The notes under the pieces: model-generated
Databases searched by the model: none
What the model was told of the DNA's origin: nothing
Seen by the model: only the letters and a program-made list of their open reading frames with translations
Shown: in pieces, positions 18,101-26,355 of the stretch
Layout of the letters: each line of letters opens with the position of its first letter
Numbering within the stretch: position 1 is the stretch's first letter
Made by a program: the position numbers and the translations under genes
Assembly: GCA_001604005.1 (NCBI GenBank)
Contig: LVAM01000019.1
Location: 1 to 64,000, forward strand
Reading direction: 5' to 3'
Source of the DNA: Clostridiales bacterium Firm_07
GTDB taxonomy: Bacteria; Bacillota; Clostridia; Oscillospirales; CAG-272
DNA: 64,000 nt

Positions 18101-20262
18101 ACGGTGGAGGTGAAGCGGATGCCCGCGCTGTTTTCCACAAGGCGGAGTTCGGCGGAGGGCTCCATATTGATCGAGTTATAGGTATAAGATTTGGAAACGG
18201 TGGGATATTTCACTTTCACGCCGGCGGTTTTCGTACCCTTCATATGGACGAGCAAGCCGCCGCGGCAGGAATACGATACGAGATTGGTGTTAAACGCGTC
18301 GGTATCGTCGGCATCCCAGAAAATTTTTGTGTCGCGGCTGTTGGCGACAAAGGTGCCGCCGTACACGTTGATGGTGTCGCTCGTATCTGCCGCAAGGCCG
18401 TTACGGATAACGGCGCCGTTGTTGTCGGAAACGAACGTACCACCGTAAATGTTAAGGGTTGCGGGCGCATCCGTGGTGCCGCCTTCAAGACGCACCATGT
18501 AGGCGCTGCCGCGCAGTCCGTCAAGGTAGAAATAACCGCCGTAAATGTTGACGGTGGAGTTTTTGACAAAACGGAGCACAAACTCGGCGTTCGATCCTGT
18601 GAAATAACCGCCCTTGATGGTGACGGTGGCGCCCGAACTATACAAAACGGCAGCGGCGGATGCGATCTTATAAGTACCGCCGTTGATAGTGACCGGAATG
18701 GCGCCGCTCACATAGAGGCAAGATTTGTTTTTCGTCTGTTCGACACTGACGTTGTCGCTGAAAGTCAGCGAGGAGTTGACAACTTCGGGTGCCACGTAAA
18801 CGGCAGGGTCGTTGCCGGTGCCGATAACGGTCGCGTTGCCGTACACCGAAACGGGGGCGGTGGTGTTGGCGCCGTTGACGCGGATGACTTCATATCCGCC
18901 CTCTACGTAAGCGTTGTCGTAAATTTTGAGATACCCCGTGTTGTTTTGCACGTTGATGGTATAACGGTTGGCGGTGCTGCAGTTATAAATTTCGGCGTTG
19001 CCGAAAACTTCCAGCGAGGCGCTGCCTTCCAAAAACAGCGTACGGACACCCGCGCCTTTTACCACCGTGTCACCGGAGATCTTGATAACACCTTTCGACG
19101 CGCCGATCTGACAAGCTGCCGCGGAAGTCTCCGAGCCGAACGTGCCGCCTGTGATGTCGATGGTGGGCGAGCCGGAGTTTGCCCAAATGATACGTTCGTC
19201 CGCCAAATACGTGCCGCCGGCGATCTCAAGCGAAGGCGAGCCGGAGGAAGAAATATTGAACGTGCGCCACTGGGCGGTAAACTCACCGTCGGTAATCTTG
19301 ATAACGGCATTGGGGTGAATGGAGCCGTTGTCTCTGACGTGTAAAAGCGGGACATAAGTTCCCGAGGAGAAGGAACCGCCGGTGATGGTCAGTTTGACGT
19401 GGTTACGCACGTCAAAGATCGCACCGATAAGAACTTTTTGCTGCGCACTCGGCGAATACGTGTTGACGAACGTGCCGGCGGAAATATTGACTTTACCGGA
19501 GGAGTTCAGGTCAAGCACAGCCGCGTTGGAGGAGGTGGTGTTCTTCGTGAAAGAAGGAGCCACGGCGCCGCCTTTGCTGATGTTGACCGTGCCGGAATGG
19601 CTGTCGCAGAACACAAAGCCGGAGCCTTCCGTGGTAAAGGTGCCGCCCAGAATGTTGAGCGTGCCGGTGTTGCCGAGACGGAAGAAGGCGCGAACGGTGT
19701 TGTCGCCGGTAAAGACGCCGTCTTCAACGTTGATGATGTAATTTTGGTAACCGCTGACGAAACGGGCGTCCGTTTTCGTATCGGAGGGGACGGTGTAGTT
19801 GCCGCCGCGGAAGACCACAACGGGGGTGGTGCCGCTGCCCGTGATCGTGATGGTTCTCGGAGCGCCGACAGCCGTGTGGCTTTCAAACACGCAGTTTTCA
19901 AACATGGTCGTCCCGTTTGTGATGGCAATGATCGTGGATTTGCCTTTTTGAGAAATGTGCACTCCCTTAAAGGTCACGTTGCCGGTGATCGCTACCGTGT
20001 TGGAAAAAGTTGTGGTAAACGATGCGTCGGTTTGTTGAATCTTGAGGTTTTTGCTGATCGTTACCGCGTCGGAAATCGTGCTTGCGGACGTCAGCGTGAT
20101 GGTGTCGTCGGCAGGTGCCGCGGCAACCGCTTCCGCCAGCGTGTCATATTCCTCGCCCGTGCCCTCGACTCTGTACGCCGCCGAGGCCGCAAGCGCGGTC
20201 AGGCAGACGAGCGTCAGCAAGAACAGGGAGAAGAAAAGAACGCGTGTGAGTTTGTGCTTCAT
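15115..20262 (-). CDS. Giant secreted beta-helix / SGNH-esterase-like protein (paralogue 3)
   Basis: A 1715-aa exoprotein. The ATG at 20262 (MKHKL) follows AGGAGG by 9 bases, and 42 residues of in-frame upstream sequence are not part of it. It has a signal peptide ending LAASA, then a YDTLAEAVAAAP segment typical of the start of such helices. Beta-helix rungs run to about 690, the shared IRFTSTV / TICATI module follows (about 710-850), then an SGNH domain (about 870-1200) with intact GQSN (Ser about 877), WMQGE and AHW (about 1174). It ends in further beta-helix to the terminus. The propeller present in the other two is missing. The third signal peptide lacks the Cys found after ATC in the others, which argues for ordinary signal peptidase I cleavage in the family. 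Acetyl-glycan esterase activity is inferred. Confidence 0.85.
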   Translation of the reverse strand: MKHKLTRVLFFSLFLLTLVCLTALAASAAYRVEGTGEEYDTLAEAVAAAPADDTITLTSASTISDAVTISKNLKIQQTDASFTTTFSNTVAITGNVTFKGVHISQKGKSTIIAITNGTTMFENCVFESHTAVGAPRTITITGSGTTPVVVFRGGNYTVPSDTKTDARFVSGYQNYIINVEDGVFTGDNTVRAFFRLGNTGTLNILGGTFTTEGSGFVFCDSHSGTVNISKGGAVAPSFTKNTTSSNAAVLDLNSSGKVNISAGTFVNTYSPSAQQKVLIGAIFDVRNHVKLTITGGSFSSGTYVPLLHVRDNGSIHPNAVIKITDGEFTAQWRTFNISSSGSPSLEIAGGTYLADERIIWANSGSPTIDITGGTFGSETSAAACQIGASKGVIKISGDTVVKGAGVRTLFLEGSASLEVFGNAEIYNCSTANRYTINVQNNTGYLKIYDNAYVEGGYEVIRVNGANTTAPVSVYGNATVIGTGNDPAVYVAPEVVNSSLTFSDNVSVEQTKNKSCLYVSGAIPVTINGGTYKIASAAAVLYSSGATVTIKGGYFTGSNAEFVLRFVKNSTVNIYGGYFYLDGLRGSAYMVRLEGGTTDAPATLNIYGGTFVSDNNGAVIRNGLAADTSDTINVYGGTFVANSRDTKIFWDADDTDAFNTNLVSYSCRGGLLVHMKGTKTAGVKVKYPTVSKSYTYNSINMEPSAELRLVENSAGIRFTSTVSRGFVERLTSAAKDGAVTYSTIIVPTDYLEGLAGFSCDTLDTLGKSYLVIDAEEGITENLDGSLTICATIAPLNSWNIARKFSAVVMATYTEKGSDTTAVVYSDFRQSANSRSAANLAKKALKNPYAYNADQIAILETFAAEADADKPVDIYVIAGQSNASGYGSFNTAFAEANPDYVNGYSRVLYSGAAGYGSSYNITYSDITELGTAKLGLGGGTKNLGAEVGMADYFNQYMYNEDSDRTACIVKWSDGGTNLLDVLTGSNARNGNWLPPSFIDAYGANGEFSGQQYRSLMEIMQNAVDNLEAEGYDVSVKGVFWMQGEAERALSSLVFEGDTLRFGSATTPEESRVDGVSYTIGTPDFELLSFDLPFSYPSVFNMLMEDMRNDFGEMTGEDLSEMPFVIGEISASFGRNFNDYEAEFIAMQRAMAEEFDNVYTVNSSVLATGYYSGDNAHWTAEDITLIGKMVARAFMLHYDDTLDIPEPFIDEDTPIAIVYDENDDEIGCFNSLAYAIGIAPEGATIELQDDVIIDSAALNIANQNAITLNGNGYTLYSNSPDHALRFIGTDITLIDFNLYHNTESAGAYAACLYDNAIVTIDGDSSFNSYQYGFYLDTAGCTLNVLYGAFETRFAADITNAPIVCNADCTVNIEDGTFTAAQNGSCVYVTLPGGVYHATLDITGGSFYSAQFEGEEGGYCIVIDNAYVQGGISYATFVGQPGVCAINNPKSSAISMNRSSCTLTGTSIFTQEFSTFEVFTKSGTSLAKYDDFASAINSCPAGGTVKVLKDFSSDTSFYVNNDKAVTVDGNGKTFTINMNGNASNRPHALDLYGTNLTIKNLNVVQGSDENGEYGQTYFAYFYDGANLTVDGGTWNMAYWCFVISYSDCSLTIKSGTFTVTHSESANYAIVKLNTASTVTITGGTFSSATIDATGNNNELGCCVRVQPNTDGAVIKITGGTFTAADDANCIHVTSSTYAVTENINTANLTCNGGTLYYAD

Positions 20263-20365
20263 AATTCTTGTTCCTCCTTTTGGTTTCCGCCGGAAACCCA
20301 TAAAAAATTTTTCGTTTTCAGCCCCCGCCACCCGGCGGAGAAGATAAAAAAGAATGGCGCGAGCC

Positions 20366-20393
20366 TCGACAGGGCATACTTTGCCCACGTCGA
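20366..20393 (-). other. 5' leader hairpin of paralogue 3
   Basis: Two stacked stems, TCGAC/GTCGA outside and GGGCA/TGCCC inside, with a 5-base loop. They lie about 8 bases after the predicted transcription start. A 5' mRNA stabiliser is possible. The rest of the interval 20263-20541 shows no gene. Confidence 0.4.
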
Positions 20394-20407
20394 AAATTCA
20401 CACCATT

Positions 20408-20436
20408 ATTTTATTATAAAGTGCCCCAAATGTCAA
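20408..20436 (-). promoter_or_regulatory. Sigma-A promoter of paralogue 3
   Basis: Minus-strand TTGACA (20431-20436) and TAAAAT (20408-20413) with a 17-base spacer. The predicted start is near 20401, giving a leader of about 139 bases. Confidence 0.7.
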
Positions 20437-20541
20437 CTGATTTTTTGTATGGCAAAGGAATTTTGTAAATTCTTACAAAAATGCTGTTTCGCTTTTGGTG
20501 GATATTCCGTTTTGAAAGCGACAGGGCGCCGGAAACGCCGT

Positions 20542-22326
20542 TTATCGGGCTTCTTTCTTTTCGGCGCGTTGCAGTTGACTGTTGTATAGTTCCGCGTAAA
20601 ATCCTTTGCGCGCAAGCAATTCTTCGTGTTTGCCCTGTTCGACCAGTTTCCCGTCCCGCATCACCAAAATAAGGTCGGATTCCCGCACGGTGGAAAGACG
20701 GTGCGCCACCACAAACGAGGTGCGTCCCGCCATCAGCGCGGAAAACGCTTTTTGTATCTGCATTTCGGTGCGCGTGTCGATGGAGGAGGTCGCCTCGTCC
20801 AAAATGAGGACGGGTGGGAGTTCGAGAAAGAGGCGCGCGATGCAAAGCAGTTGCTTTTCTCCGCGTGAAAGCGCGTCGCCCTCGCCAAGCGGGGTATCGT
20901 ATCCTTTCGGCAAACGCAGGATAAAGGCGTGCGCGTGCGCCGCCGTGGCGGCGGCAACGATCTCCTCACGCGTGGCGTCGGGCTTGCCGAAAGCGATGTT
21001 TTCCGCCACCGTGCCGGAGGTCAGCCAGGTGTCCTGCAACACCATACCGATCGTGTGCCGCAAACTCTCTCTCGTGACGGAACGCAGGTCTTTCCCGTCA
21101 ATAAGGATCCTGCCGCCGGTGGGATCGTAAAACCGCATCAACAAATTGATCAGCGTGGTTTTCCCGCATCCCGTGGGGCCCACGATGGCGATATGTTCAC
21201 CGGCGCGAACGCGGATATTCATATTGTCAATCAGCGGGCGTTCAGGTGTATAGGAAAACGAAAGATTTTCAAAAACCACCTCGCCGCGCGGCGCTCGGAG
21301 CACGGCGGCGTCTTGGGCGTCGGGCGTTTCGGCGGGGGAGTCGATCACCTCGAAGATGCGTGCCGCGCCCGCCAGAGCGCCTTGCAGTTCGGCAATGACG
21401 CCGGAGATCTCGTTAAAGGGTTTCGTATATTGCGTGGCGTAAGCAAGGAAACAGGAAAGTTCACCGACCGAAAGCGCGCCGCTTCCCCCCGCGATGACCG
21501 AGAGCGCGCCGAAAAAGGCAACGCCGGCATACACAAGCCCGTTGACGAAGCGCGTGGAAGGATTGACGGTGGAAGAGAAGAAGATGGCGCGTTGAGAAGC
21601 CTTTGTCAGTTGGTCGTTGACGTCGTCAAACCGCGCGAGCAAAGCGTCTTCCTCCGAGAAAGCCACCACCGTTTTGTGCTGTGTGATCGCTTCTTCCATC
21701 AGTGCGGTCTCTTTGCCACGGATCTCGCTTTGCAGTCGAAACATTTTATAGGTGCGCCGCGCGATAAAAGACGCCACCACAAGCGAGAGCGGCGTGACGA
21801 GCACCACCACAAGCGTGATGGCGGGGTGCAGAGTCAGCATAAAGATCAGCGTTCCGAGAATGGTAAGGATGCCGGTGAAAAACTGCGTAAAACCAAGTAA
21901 AAGTCCGTCGGAAAGCTGGTCGGCGTCGGCAATCACACGGCTCACGACGTCGCCGATCTTGCGGGAATCCAAATAGGAAAGCGGCACCTTTTGCAAATGC
22001 CGGAAAGCGTCGTTGCGCAAATTGCGCAGCACGCCGAAAGACATTCTGTTGTTGGCGATGTTCATCAGCCACTGTGAGAGCGCCGCCGTGCCGATGCAGG
22101 CGACACACATTTCAAACAAGCGGAAAATGCGCGGAAAATCGACATTTCCTTTGCCGACGATGCAGTCGATCACCCGACCGATCAACACCGGGATCGCCAA
22201 CGTGCAAAGAACTGTGACAAGCGCCAAAAACAGAGAAGCGAAGAGATAAAAACGATAGCCGCGCAGATAAGAGAGCACGCGGCGACCGGTGCCGCGCGGC
22301 GCTTTCTGCGATTGCCGTGTTTTCAT
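20542..22326 (-). CDS. ABC exporter half-transporter, canonical Walker B Glu
   Basis: A 594-aa fusion of a six-helix exporter membrane domain (about 1-320) and a nucleotide-binding domain (about 345-590). Visible motifs are Walker A GPTGCGKTT, a variant signature LSRGEKQ in place of LSGGQ, Walker B LILDEAT with the catalytic Glu, and the H-loop AHRLS. Its ATG overlaps the stop of the upstream half by four bases (ATGA), so the two are translationally coupled and presumably form a heterodimer. Altered signature here and altered Walker B in the partner are the usual marks of one degenerate ATP site in heterodimeric multidrug or lipid exporters. The substrate cannot be told. No clear terminator follows. 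Confidence 0.9.
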   Translation of the reverse strand: MKTRQSQKAPRGTGRRVLSYLRGYRFYLFASLFLALVTVLCTLAIPVLIGRVIDCIVGKGNVDFPRIFRLFEMCVACIGTAALSQWLMNIANNRMSFGVLRNLRNDAFRHLQKVPLSYLDSRKIGDVVSRVIADADQLSDGLLLGFTQFFTGILTILGTLIFMLTLHPAITLVVVLVTPLSLVVASFIARRTYKMFRLQSEIRGKETALMEEAITQHKTVVAFSEEDALLARFDDVNDQLTKASQRAIFFSSTVNPSTRFVNGLVYAGVAFFGALSVIAGGSGALSVGELSCFLAYATQYTKPFNEISGVIAELQGALAGAARIFEVIDSPAETPDAQDAAVLRAPRGEVVFENLSFSYTPERPLIDNMNIRVRAGEHIAIVGPTGCGKTTLINLLMRFYDPTGGRILIDGKDLRSVTRESLRHTIGMVLQDTWLTSGTVAENIAFGKPDATREEIVAAATAAHAHAFILRLPKGYDTPLGEGDALSRGEKQLLCIARLFLELPPVLILDEATSSIDTRTEMQIQKAFSALMAGRTSFVVAHRLSTVRESDLILVMRDGKLVEQGKHEELLARKGFYAELYNSQLQRAEKKEAR

Positions 22327-24062
22327 ACGCCCACCTCCTCGCCGTTGCCGAATTGCGCGGTATGGATCTCCCGGTAAACGGGGCAGGTTTCAAGCAGTTC
22401 TTCGTGCGTTCCCTTGCCGATGATCTCGCCGTTTTCGAGGACGAGGATCAGATCGGCGTCGCGGATCGAGGCGGTGCGCTGCGACACGATGAAGAGCGTG
22501 GGCGCAAAGGGCAGGGTAGCGATCCGACGCCGCAGAGCGGCGTCGGTCGCGTAATCGAGCGCGGAGGCGCTGTCGTCCAAAATCAGGATCTCGGGGCGGC
22601 GCACCAGCGCGCGGGCAATGGTCAGGCGCTGTTTTTGTCCGCCGGAGAGGTTGCGCCCGCCTTGTTCTATCCTATAATCAAGCCCGCCGGGCAGTGCCCG
22701 CACAAAATCGCCGGCGACCGCCGCGTCCAGTGCCGCAAAGAGCGCATCGTCATCCGCCGCGGCGTCTCCCCAAAGCAGATTTTCGCGTATCGTGCCCGAA
22801 AAAAGCGCGGCTTTTTGCGGCACCACGCCGATGCGAGAACGCAAAGCGCGCTCGTCAAGCGTCCGCACGTCTTTTCCGTCGATCTTCACCGCGCCCGCGC
22901 TGACGTCGTAAAAGCGCGGGATCAGATGGACAAGGGAAGATTTGCCCGATCCCGTGCCGCCGATGATGCCCACGGTCTTGCCGGACGGTATCGAAAAATC
23001 AATGTGGGAAAGCGCCTCTTTCGCTCCTTTGCTGTATGCGAGCGAAACGTCGCAAAATTCAACTTTTTGCGATACGTGTTGGGGGGTATCGCCGTTTTCC
23101 GGCGGATAAACCTTCATTCCTTCCGGTGCTTCCAGCACTTCGTTTATCCGCCCCGCGCAAGCGCAGGCTTTTGTGATGATGATAATGAAATTTGCCAGTT
23201 TGACAAGTTCCACAAGAATCTGCGACATATAGTTGTAAAGAGCAATAACGTCGCCCGTGCGCAAATTCCCCGTATTGACTTCTTTGCCGCCGAGATAAAT
23301 GATCGCTAAAATCGAAAGATTGAGAATGGCATAGGTAAGCGGGTTGAGCAACGCCGAAAACCGACCGCTGAAGCGTTGCAGGTGCGTCAGTTCGCGGTTT
23401 TCGTCGACAAATTCGCGCACCGAGGCGTCTTCTCGCACAAAAGCACGCACCACGCGCGCGCCTTCGAGATTTTCGCGCGTGCGAAGCACCACGCGGTCAA
23501 GCGCGCCTTGGACTTTGCGCGAGAGCGGTATGCCGACAAGCATAATGCCGAATATCACGACGGAAAGCGCGGGAATGGTGACGAGAAAGACGAGCGCGGC
23601 GCGCGGCGAAACGATAAAGGACATCACCATCGCGCCGAAAACGATGAAAGGAGAGCGCAAAAACAGGCGAAGAACAAGATTGACCGCCGTTTGCACCTGT
23701 CCCACGTCGGCGGTGGCGCGGGAAAGAAGCGTTGAAGCGCCGAAACGGTCGGTTTCGGCAAAGGAGAGTTTTCCCACGCGCGCAAACAGGTCGTGCCGAA
23801 TGCCGCGCGACATTCCGACAGCGGCTTTTGCGGAGAAAAACTGCGCGGAAAGCGAGCAGACAAGCCCCACCACACCGAAAATCAGCATAACGGCGCATCG
23901 TTGCAAAATATACGTGCGGTCGCCGTTTGCGATGCCCTCGTTCACGATATTTGCGACAAGGAGCGGGATCAGCAACTCAAAAAAAGCCTCCAACATTTTG
24001 AAAAGAGGCCCGAGGATCGCTTCTTTTTTGTAAGGAGAGAGGTAACGGATCAGTTTTCGCAT
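22323..24062 (-). CDS. ABC exporter half-transporter with Asp at the catalytic Glu position
   Basis: A 579-aa exporter half with a membrane domain (about 1-310) and an ATPase domain (about 335-575). Walker A is GGTGSGKSS, the signature is a canonical LSGGQKQ, but Walker B reads LILDDSAS, with Asp in place of the catalytic Glu, and the H-loop region reads SQRTAS, lacking the His. This half therefore carries the degenerate ATPase residues while its partner at 20542-22326 carries the active Glu and His. The start ATG at 24062 has GGAG upstream. It is the first gene of the two-gene operon and diverges from mrp. Confidence 0.9.
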   Translation of the reverse strand: MRKLIRYLSPYKKEAILGPLFKMLEAFFELLIPLLVANIVNEGIANGDRTYILQRCAVMLIFGVVGLVCSLSAQFFSAKAAVGMSRGIRHDLFARVGKLSFAETDRFGASTLLSRATADVGQVQTAVNLVLRLFLRSPFIVFGAMVMSFIVSPRAALVFLVTIPALSVVIFGIMLVGIPLSRKVQGALDRVVLRTRENLEGARVVRAFVREDASVREFVDENRELTHLQRFSGRFSALLNPLTYAILNLSILAIIYLGGKEVNTGNLRTGDVIALYNYMSQILVELVKLANFIIIITKACACAGRINEVLEAPEGMKVYPPENGDTPQHVSQKVEFCDVSLAYSKGAKEALSHIDFSIPSGKTVGIIGGTGSGKSSLVHLIPRFYDVSAGAVKIDGKDVRTLDERALRSRIGVVPQKAALFSGTIRENLLWGDAAADDDALFAALDAAVAGDFVRALPGGLDYRIEQGGRNLSGGQKQRLTIARALVRRPEILILDDSASALDYATDAALRRRIATLPFAPTLFIVSQRTASIRDADLILVLENGEIIGKGTHEELLETCPVYREIHTAQFGNGEEVGV

Positions 24063-24090
24063 CGTATCGCTCCTTTTCTTTATCTTTCAC

Positions 24091-24119
24091 ATTGTAGCAC
24101 ATTTGCGATGAAAAAACAA
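24091..24119 (-). promoter_or_regulatory. Sigma-A promoter of the ABC exporter operon
   Basis: Minus-strand TTGTTT (24114-24119) and TACAAT (24091-24096) with a 17-base spacer, 29 bases upstream of the first ATG. Confidence 0.6.
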
Positions 24120-24157
24120 GAGCGCGGAAGGTTTTTGCATGGCTTTTTCGCTTCCCC

Positions 24158-24185
24158 TTGCAATTTAGCGAAAATAGTGTATAAT
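24158..24185 (+). promoter_or_regulatory. Sigma-A promoter of the mrp-folD operon
   Basis: TTGCAA (24158-24163) and TATAAT (24180-24185) with a 16-base spacer, 30 bases before the mrp ATG. Confidence 0.65.
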
Positions 24186-24215
24186 ATATGTATCAATCTT
24201 TCAGCGAGGTCAAAA

Positions 24216-25046
24216 ATGGCGGAAGAAACTTGTACGCACGACTGTGCATCCTGCTCGGCAAATTGCGGATCCCGCACCGAGCCGCAAAAGGAAACCCTAA
24301 ACAAACAAAGCAACGTTCGGCACACCGTTGCCGTTGTCAGCGGCAAAGGGGGCGTGGGAAAATCCTTCGTCACCTCTCTTTTTGCCGTCGCGCTTGCCGC
24401 GCGCGGCTATCGCGTCGGCATACTGGACGCCGATATCACCGGCCCTTCGATCCCCAAAGCCTTCGGCGTGACCGACGAGATCTTTGGCAACGAGGACGGA
24501 ATGTTTCCGGCAAAAAGCAAAAAAGGCATTTTCGTAATGTCGCTCAACCTGCTTCTCCCCGACACGGCTTCGCCCGCCATCTGGCGCGGTCCCGTGATCG
24601 CGGGGACCGTCAAGCAATTCTATACCGACGTGATCTGGGGCGACCTTGATTTTCTCCTCATCGATTGCCCTCCCGGCACCGGCGACGTGCCGCTCACCAT
24701 CTTTCAGTCGATCCCGCTGGACGGCGTGGTGATCGTCAGCAGTCCGCAGGAACTTGTCTCGATGATCGTTTCCAAAGCCGCCAATATGGCGGATATGATG
24801 GGAGTGCCGGTCCTTGGGCTTGTAGAGAATATGAGCTTCGTCAAATGCCCGGATTGCGGAGCGGAGATCCGCGTTTTCGGGGAGAGTCATATCGAAACGG
24901 TGGCGGAAAAATTCGGTTATCCCGTGCTTGCCCGCATTCCGATCGACCCCGCGCTTTCCGCGCTGGTGGACAAAGGCGAGATCGAGAATATAGCGGAGAA
25001 TCCGCTGGACGGCGCCGTTTCCGAAATTGAAAAAAAGATCGGTTGA
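24216..25046 (+). CDS. mrp: Mrp/NBP35-family Fe-S carrier ATPase
   Basis: A 276-aa P-loop ATPase of the Mrp/ApbC family, which holds and hands over iron-sulfur clusters. The N terminus carries a Cys cluster (CTHDCASCSANC), typical of archaeal and clostridial forms with an extra N-terminal cluster. Then come a deviant Walker A GKGGVGKS, a switch region DADITGPS, and the C-terminal CPDC motif (CxxC) that binds the bridging cluster. The ATG at 24216 was chosen because the promoter just upstream excludes the longer in-frame reading and the Cys cluster begins directly after it. It is the first gene of an operon with yfmF, yfmH, lgt and folD. Confidence 0.9.
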   Translation: MAEETCTHDCASCSANCGSRTEPQKETLNKQSNVRHTVAVVSGKGGVGKSFVTSLFAVALAARGYRVGILDADITGPSIPKAFGVTDEIFGNEDGMFPAKSKKGIFVMSLNLLLPDTASPAIWRGPVIAGTVKQFYTDVIWGDLDFLLIDCPPGTGDVPLTIFQSIPLDGVVIVSSPQELVSMIVSKAANMADMMGVPVLGLVENMSFVKCPDCGAEIRVFGESHIETVAEKFGYPVLARIPIDPALSALVDKGEIENIAENPLDGAVSEIEKKIG

Positions 25047-25047
25047 T

Positions 25048-26355
25048 ATGAGATCCGACGACACGATGCGGGGGCGGCTTTTCTCGCTTCCCGGCGGCGC
25101 GAAATTTTTCGCCGTTCCCACAGACCGATTTAAGTGCGAATACTTCTCCTGTCGCTTTCAAACACCGATAAGACCGGAAACTGTGCAGAAAAACACCTTG
25201 CTTCTCTCGGTGCTTCGCCGCGGAACGGCGAAGTTTCCGGATCAGACGGCGTTAAGCAGACATTTGGATTTTCTGTATTCTTCCGCGGTGCGCAGTGTGT
25301 TAAGCACCCGCGGCGATATGCAGACGCTCGGCTTTTCCGCCGATTTTCTCGGCGAAGATTACGTGGAGGGCAAGGGGCTTTACGCCGCAATCACCGCTCT
25401 TTGCGCCTCCTTTTTCACCGATCCCGCTATGGAAAACGGGCACTTGCGCGCCGACCATACCGAAACGGAAAAACGCAATATGATCGACGCCATTCGCGCA
25501 AAGATCAACAATCCGCGCGCGCTGTGCGCCGCAAAATGCAGAGAGATCTTATACAGCGGCGAGCCCGCCGCGCTGGATCTTCTCGGTGAAGAAGAAACGG
25601 TTTCGTCGATCGACGCCGAAAGTCTTACGGCGCGTCTTCGCGCTCTTCGCACCGAGAATATGCCGGACTTTTTTTACGTGGGAAACTCCGATCCTCAAAG
25701 GATCGCGGCGGTCTTGGAAGAGACGTTCCTTACCGCAAACGGTTTTTCGGGGCAGAGAAATCCTATGCGCGCGGTGACCGAAAACGCCCCGCAAAAAGCG
25801 GTTTACGCTACCGAAAAAACGTCGCTCTCGCAAGGAAAACTGACGCTGGGTTTTCGCGCCGACATCGGCGATCGCCACCCGCTTTCACCCGCGATTGTCG
25901 TCCTCAATGAATTATACGGGGGATCGCCCGCGTCCAAACTGTTTTTGCACGTGCGCGAGGACAAAGGGCTTTGCTATCAATGTTCCTCCGGCGCCGACCG
26001 CACGAAAGGCGCGATCTTGGCGGCGGCGGGTATGAAACCGGAAAACAGGCAAGTGACCGAGGACGCGATGCTTGCCGAATTTGCCGCGCTTGCGCGCGGC
26101 GAGATTGGTGACACCGAGTGGGAAGCCGCGCGATTGTCGCTTGCGAACGCGTTTTTACAATATGAAGACAATCCCGCCGCGCTTTGCGCGTTTTACGCGG
26201 GGCGGATCGCGAGCGATGATGACGAGACCATTGAAGAGTGGCGGGAGAGAGTGATGCGCGTCACGCGGGAAGAGGTTGTGGAAGCGGCGCGGGCGATGCG
26301 TCTCGGTGCGGTTTATTATCTTGACGGCTGTGGGAGCGAAGAGGCAACGGAATGA
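25048..26355 (+). CDS. yfmF: M16-family protein, YfmF type (no zinc motif)
   Basis: A 435-aa M16 peptidase-like protein that lacks HxxEH, as expected for the non-catalytic partner in YfmF/YfmH pairs. Recognisable M16 landmarks are the ELYGGSPASKLF segment and the LCYQCSS segment in the C-terminal half. In Bacillus the corresponding ymf genes sit beside the reductase that finishes EF-P 5-aminopentanol modification; neither that reductase nor efp is seen in this window. The ATG at 25048, one base after the mrp stop, is preferred; another in-frame ATG lies at 25066. Its stop overlaps the yfmH start. Confidence 0.8.
   Translation: MRSDDTMRGRLFSLPGGAKFFAVPTDRFKCEYFSCRFQTPIRPETVQKNTLLLSVLRRGTAKFPDQTALSRHLDFLYSSAVRSVLSTRGDMQTLGFSADFLGEDYVEGKGLYAAITALCASFFTDPAMENGHLRADHTETEKRNMIDAIRAKINNPRALCAAKCREILYSGEPAALDLLGEEETVSSIDAESLTARLRALRTENMPDFFYVGNSDPQRIAAVLEETFLTANGFSGQRNPMRAVTENAPQKAVYATEKTSLSQGKLTLGFRADIGDRHPLSPAIVVLNELYGGSPASKLFLHVREDKGLCYQCSSGADRTKGAILAAAGMKPENRQVTEDAMLAEFAALARGEIGDTEWEAARLSLANAFLQYEDNPAALCAFYAGRIASDDDETIEEWRERVMRVTREEVVEAARAMRLGAVYYLDGCGSEEATE

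Noticed and set aside
138-20262. Cys following the signal peptides (SATC) as a lipobox in the giant proteins.
   Set aside because: The residue before Cys is Thr, which does not fit a lipobox, and the third paralogue has no Cys there. Ordinary cleavage after ASA is more likely.
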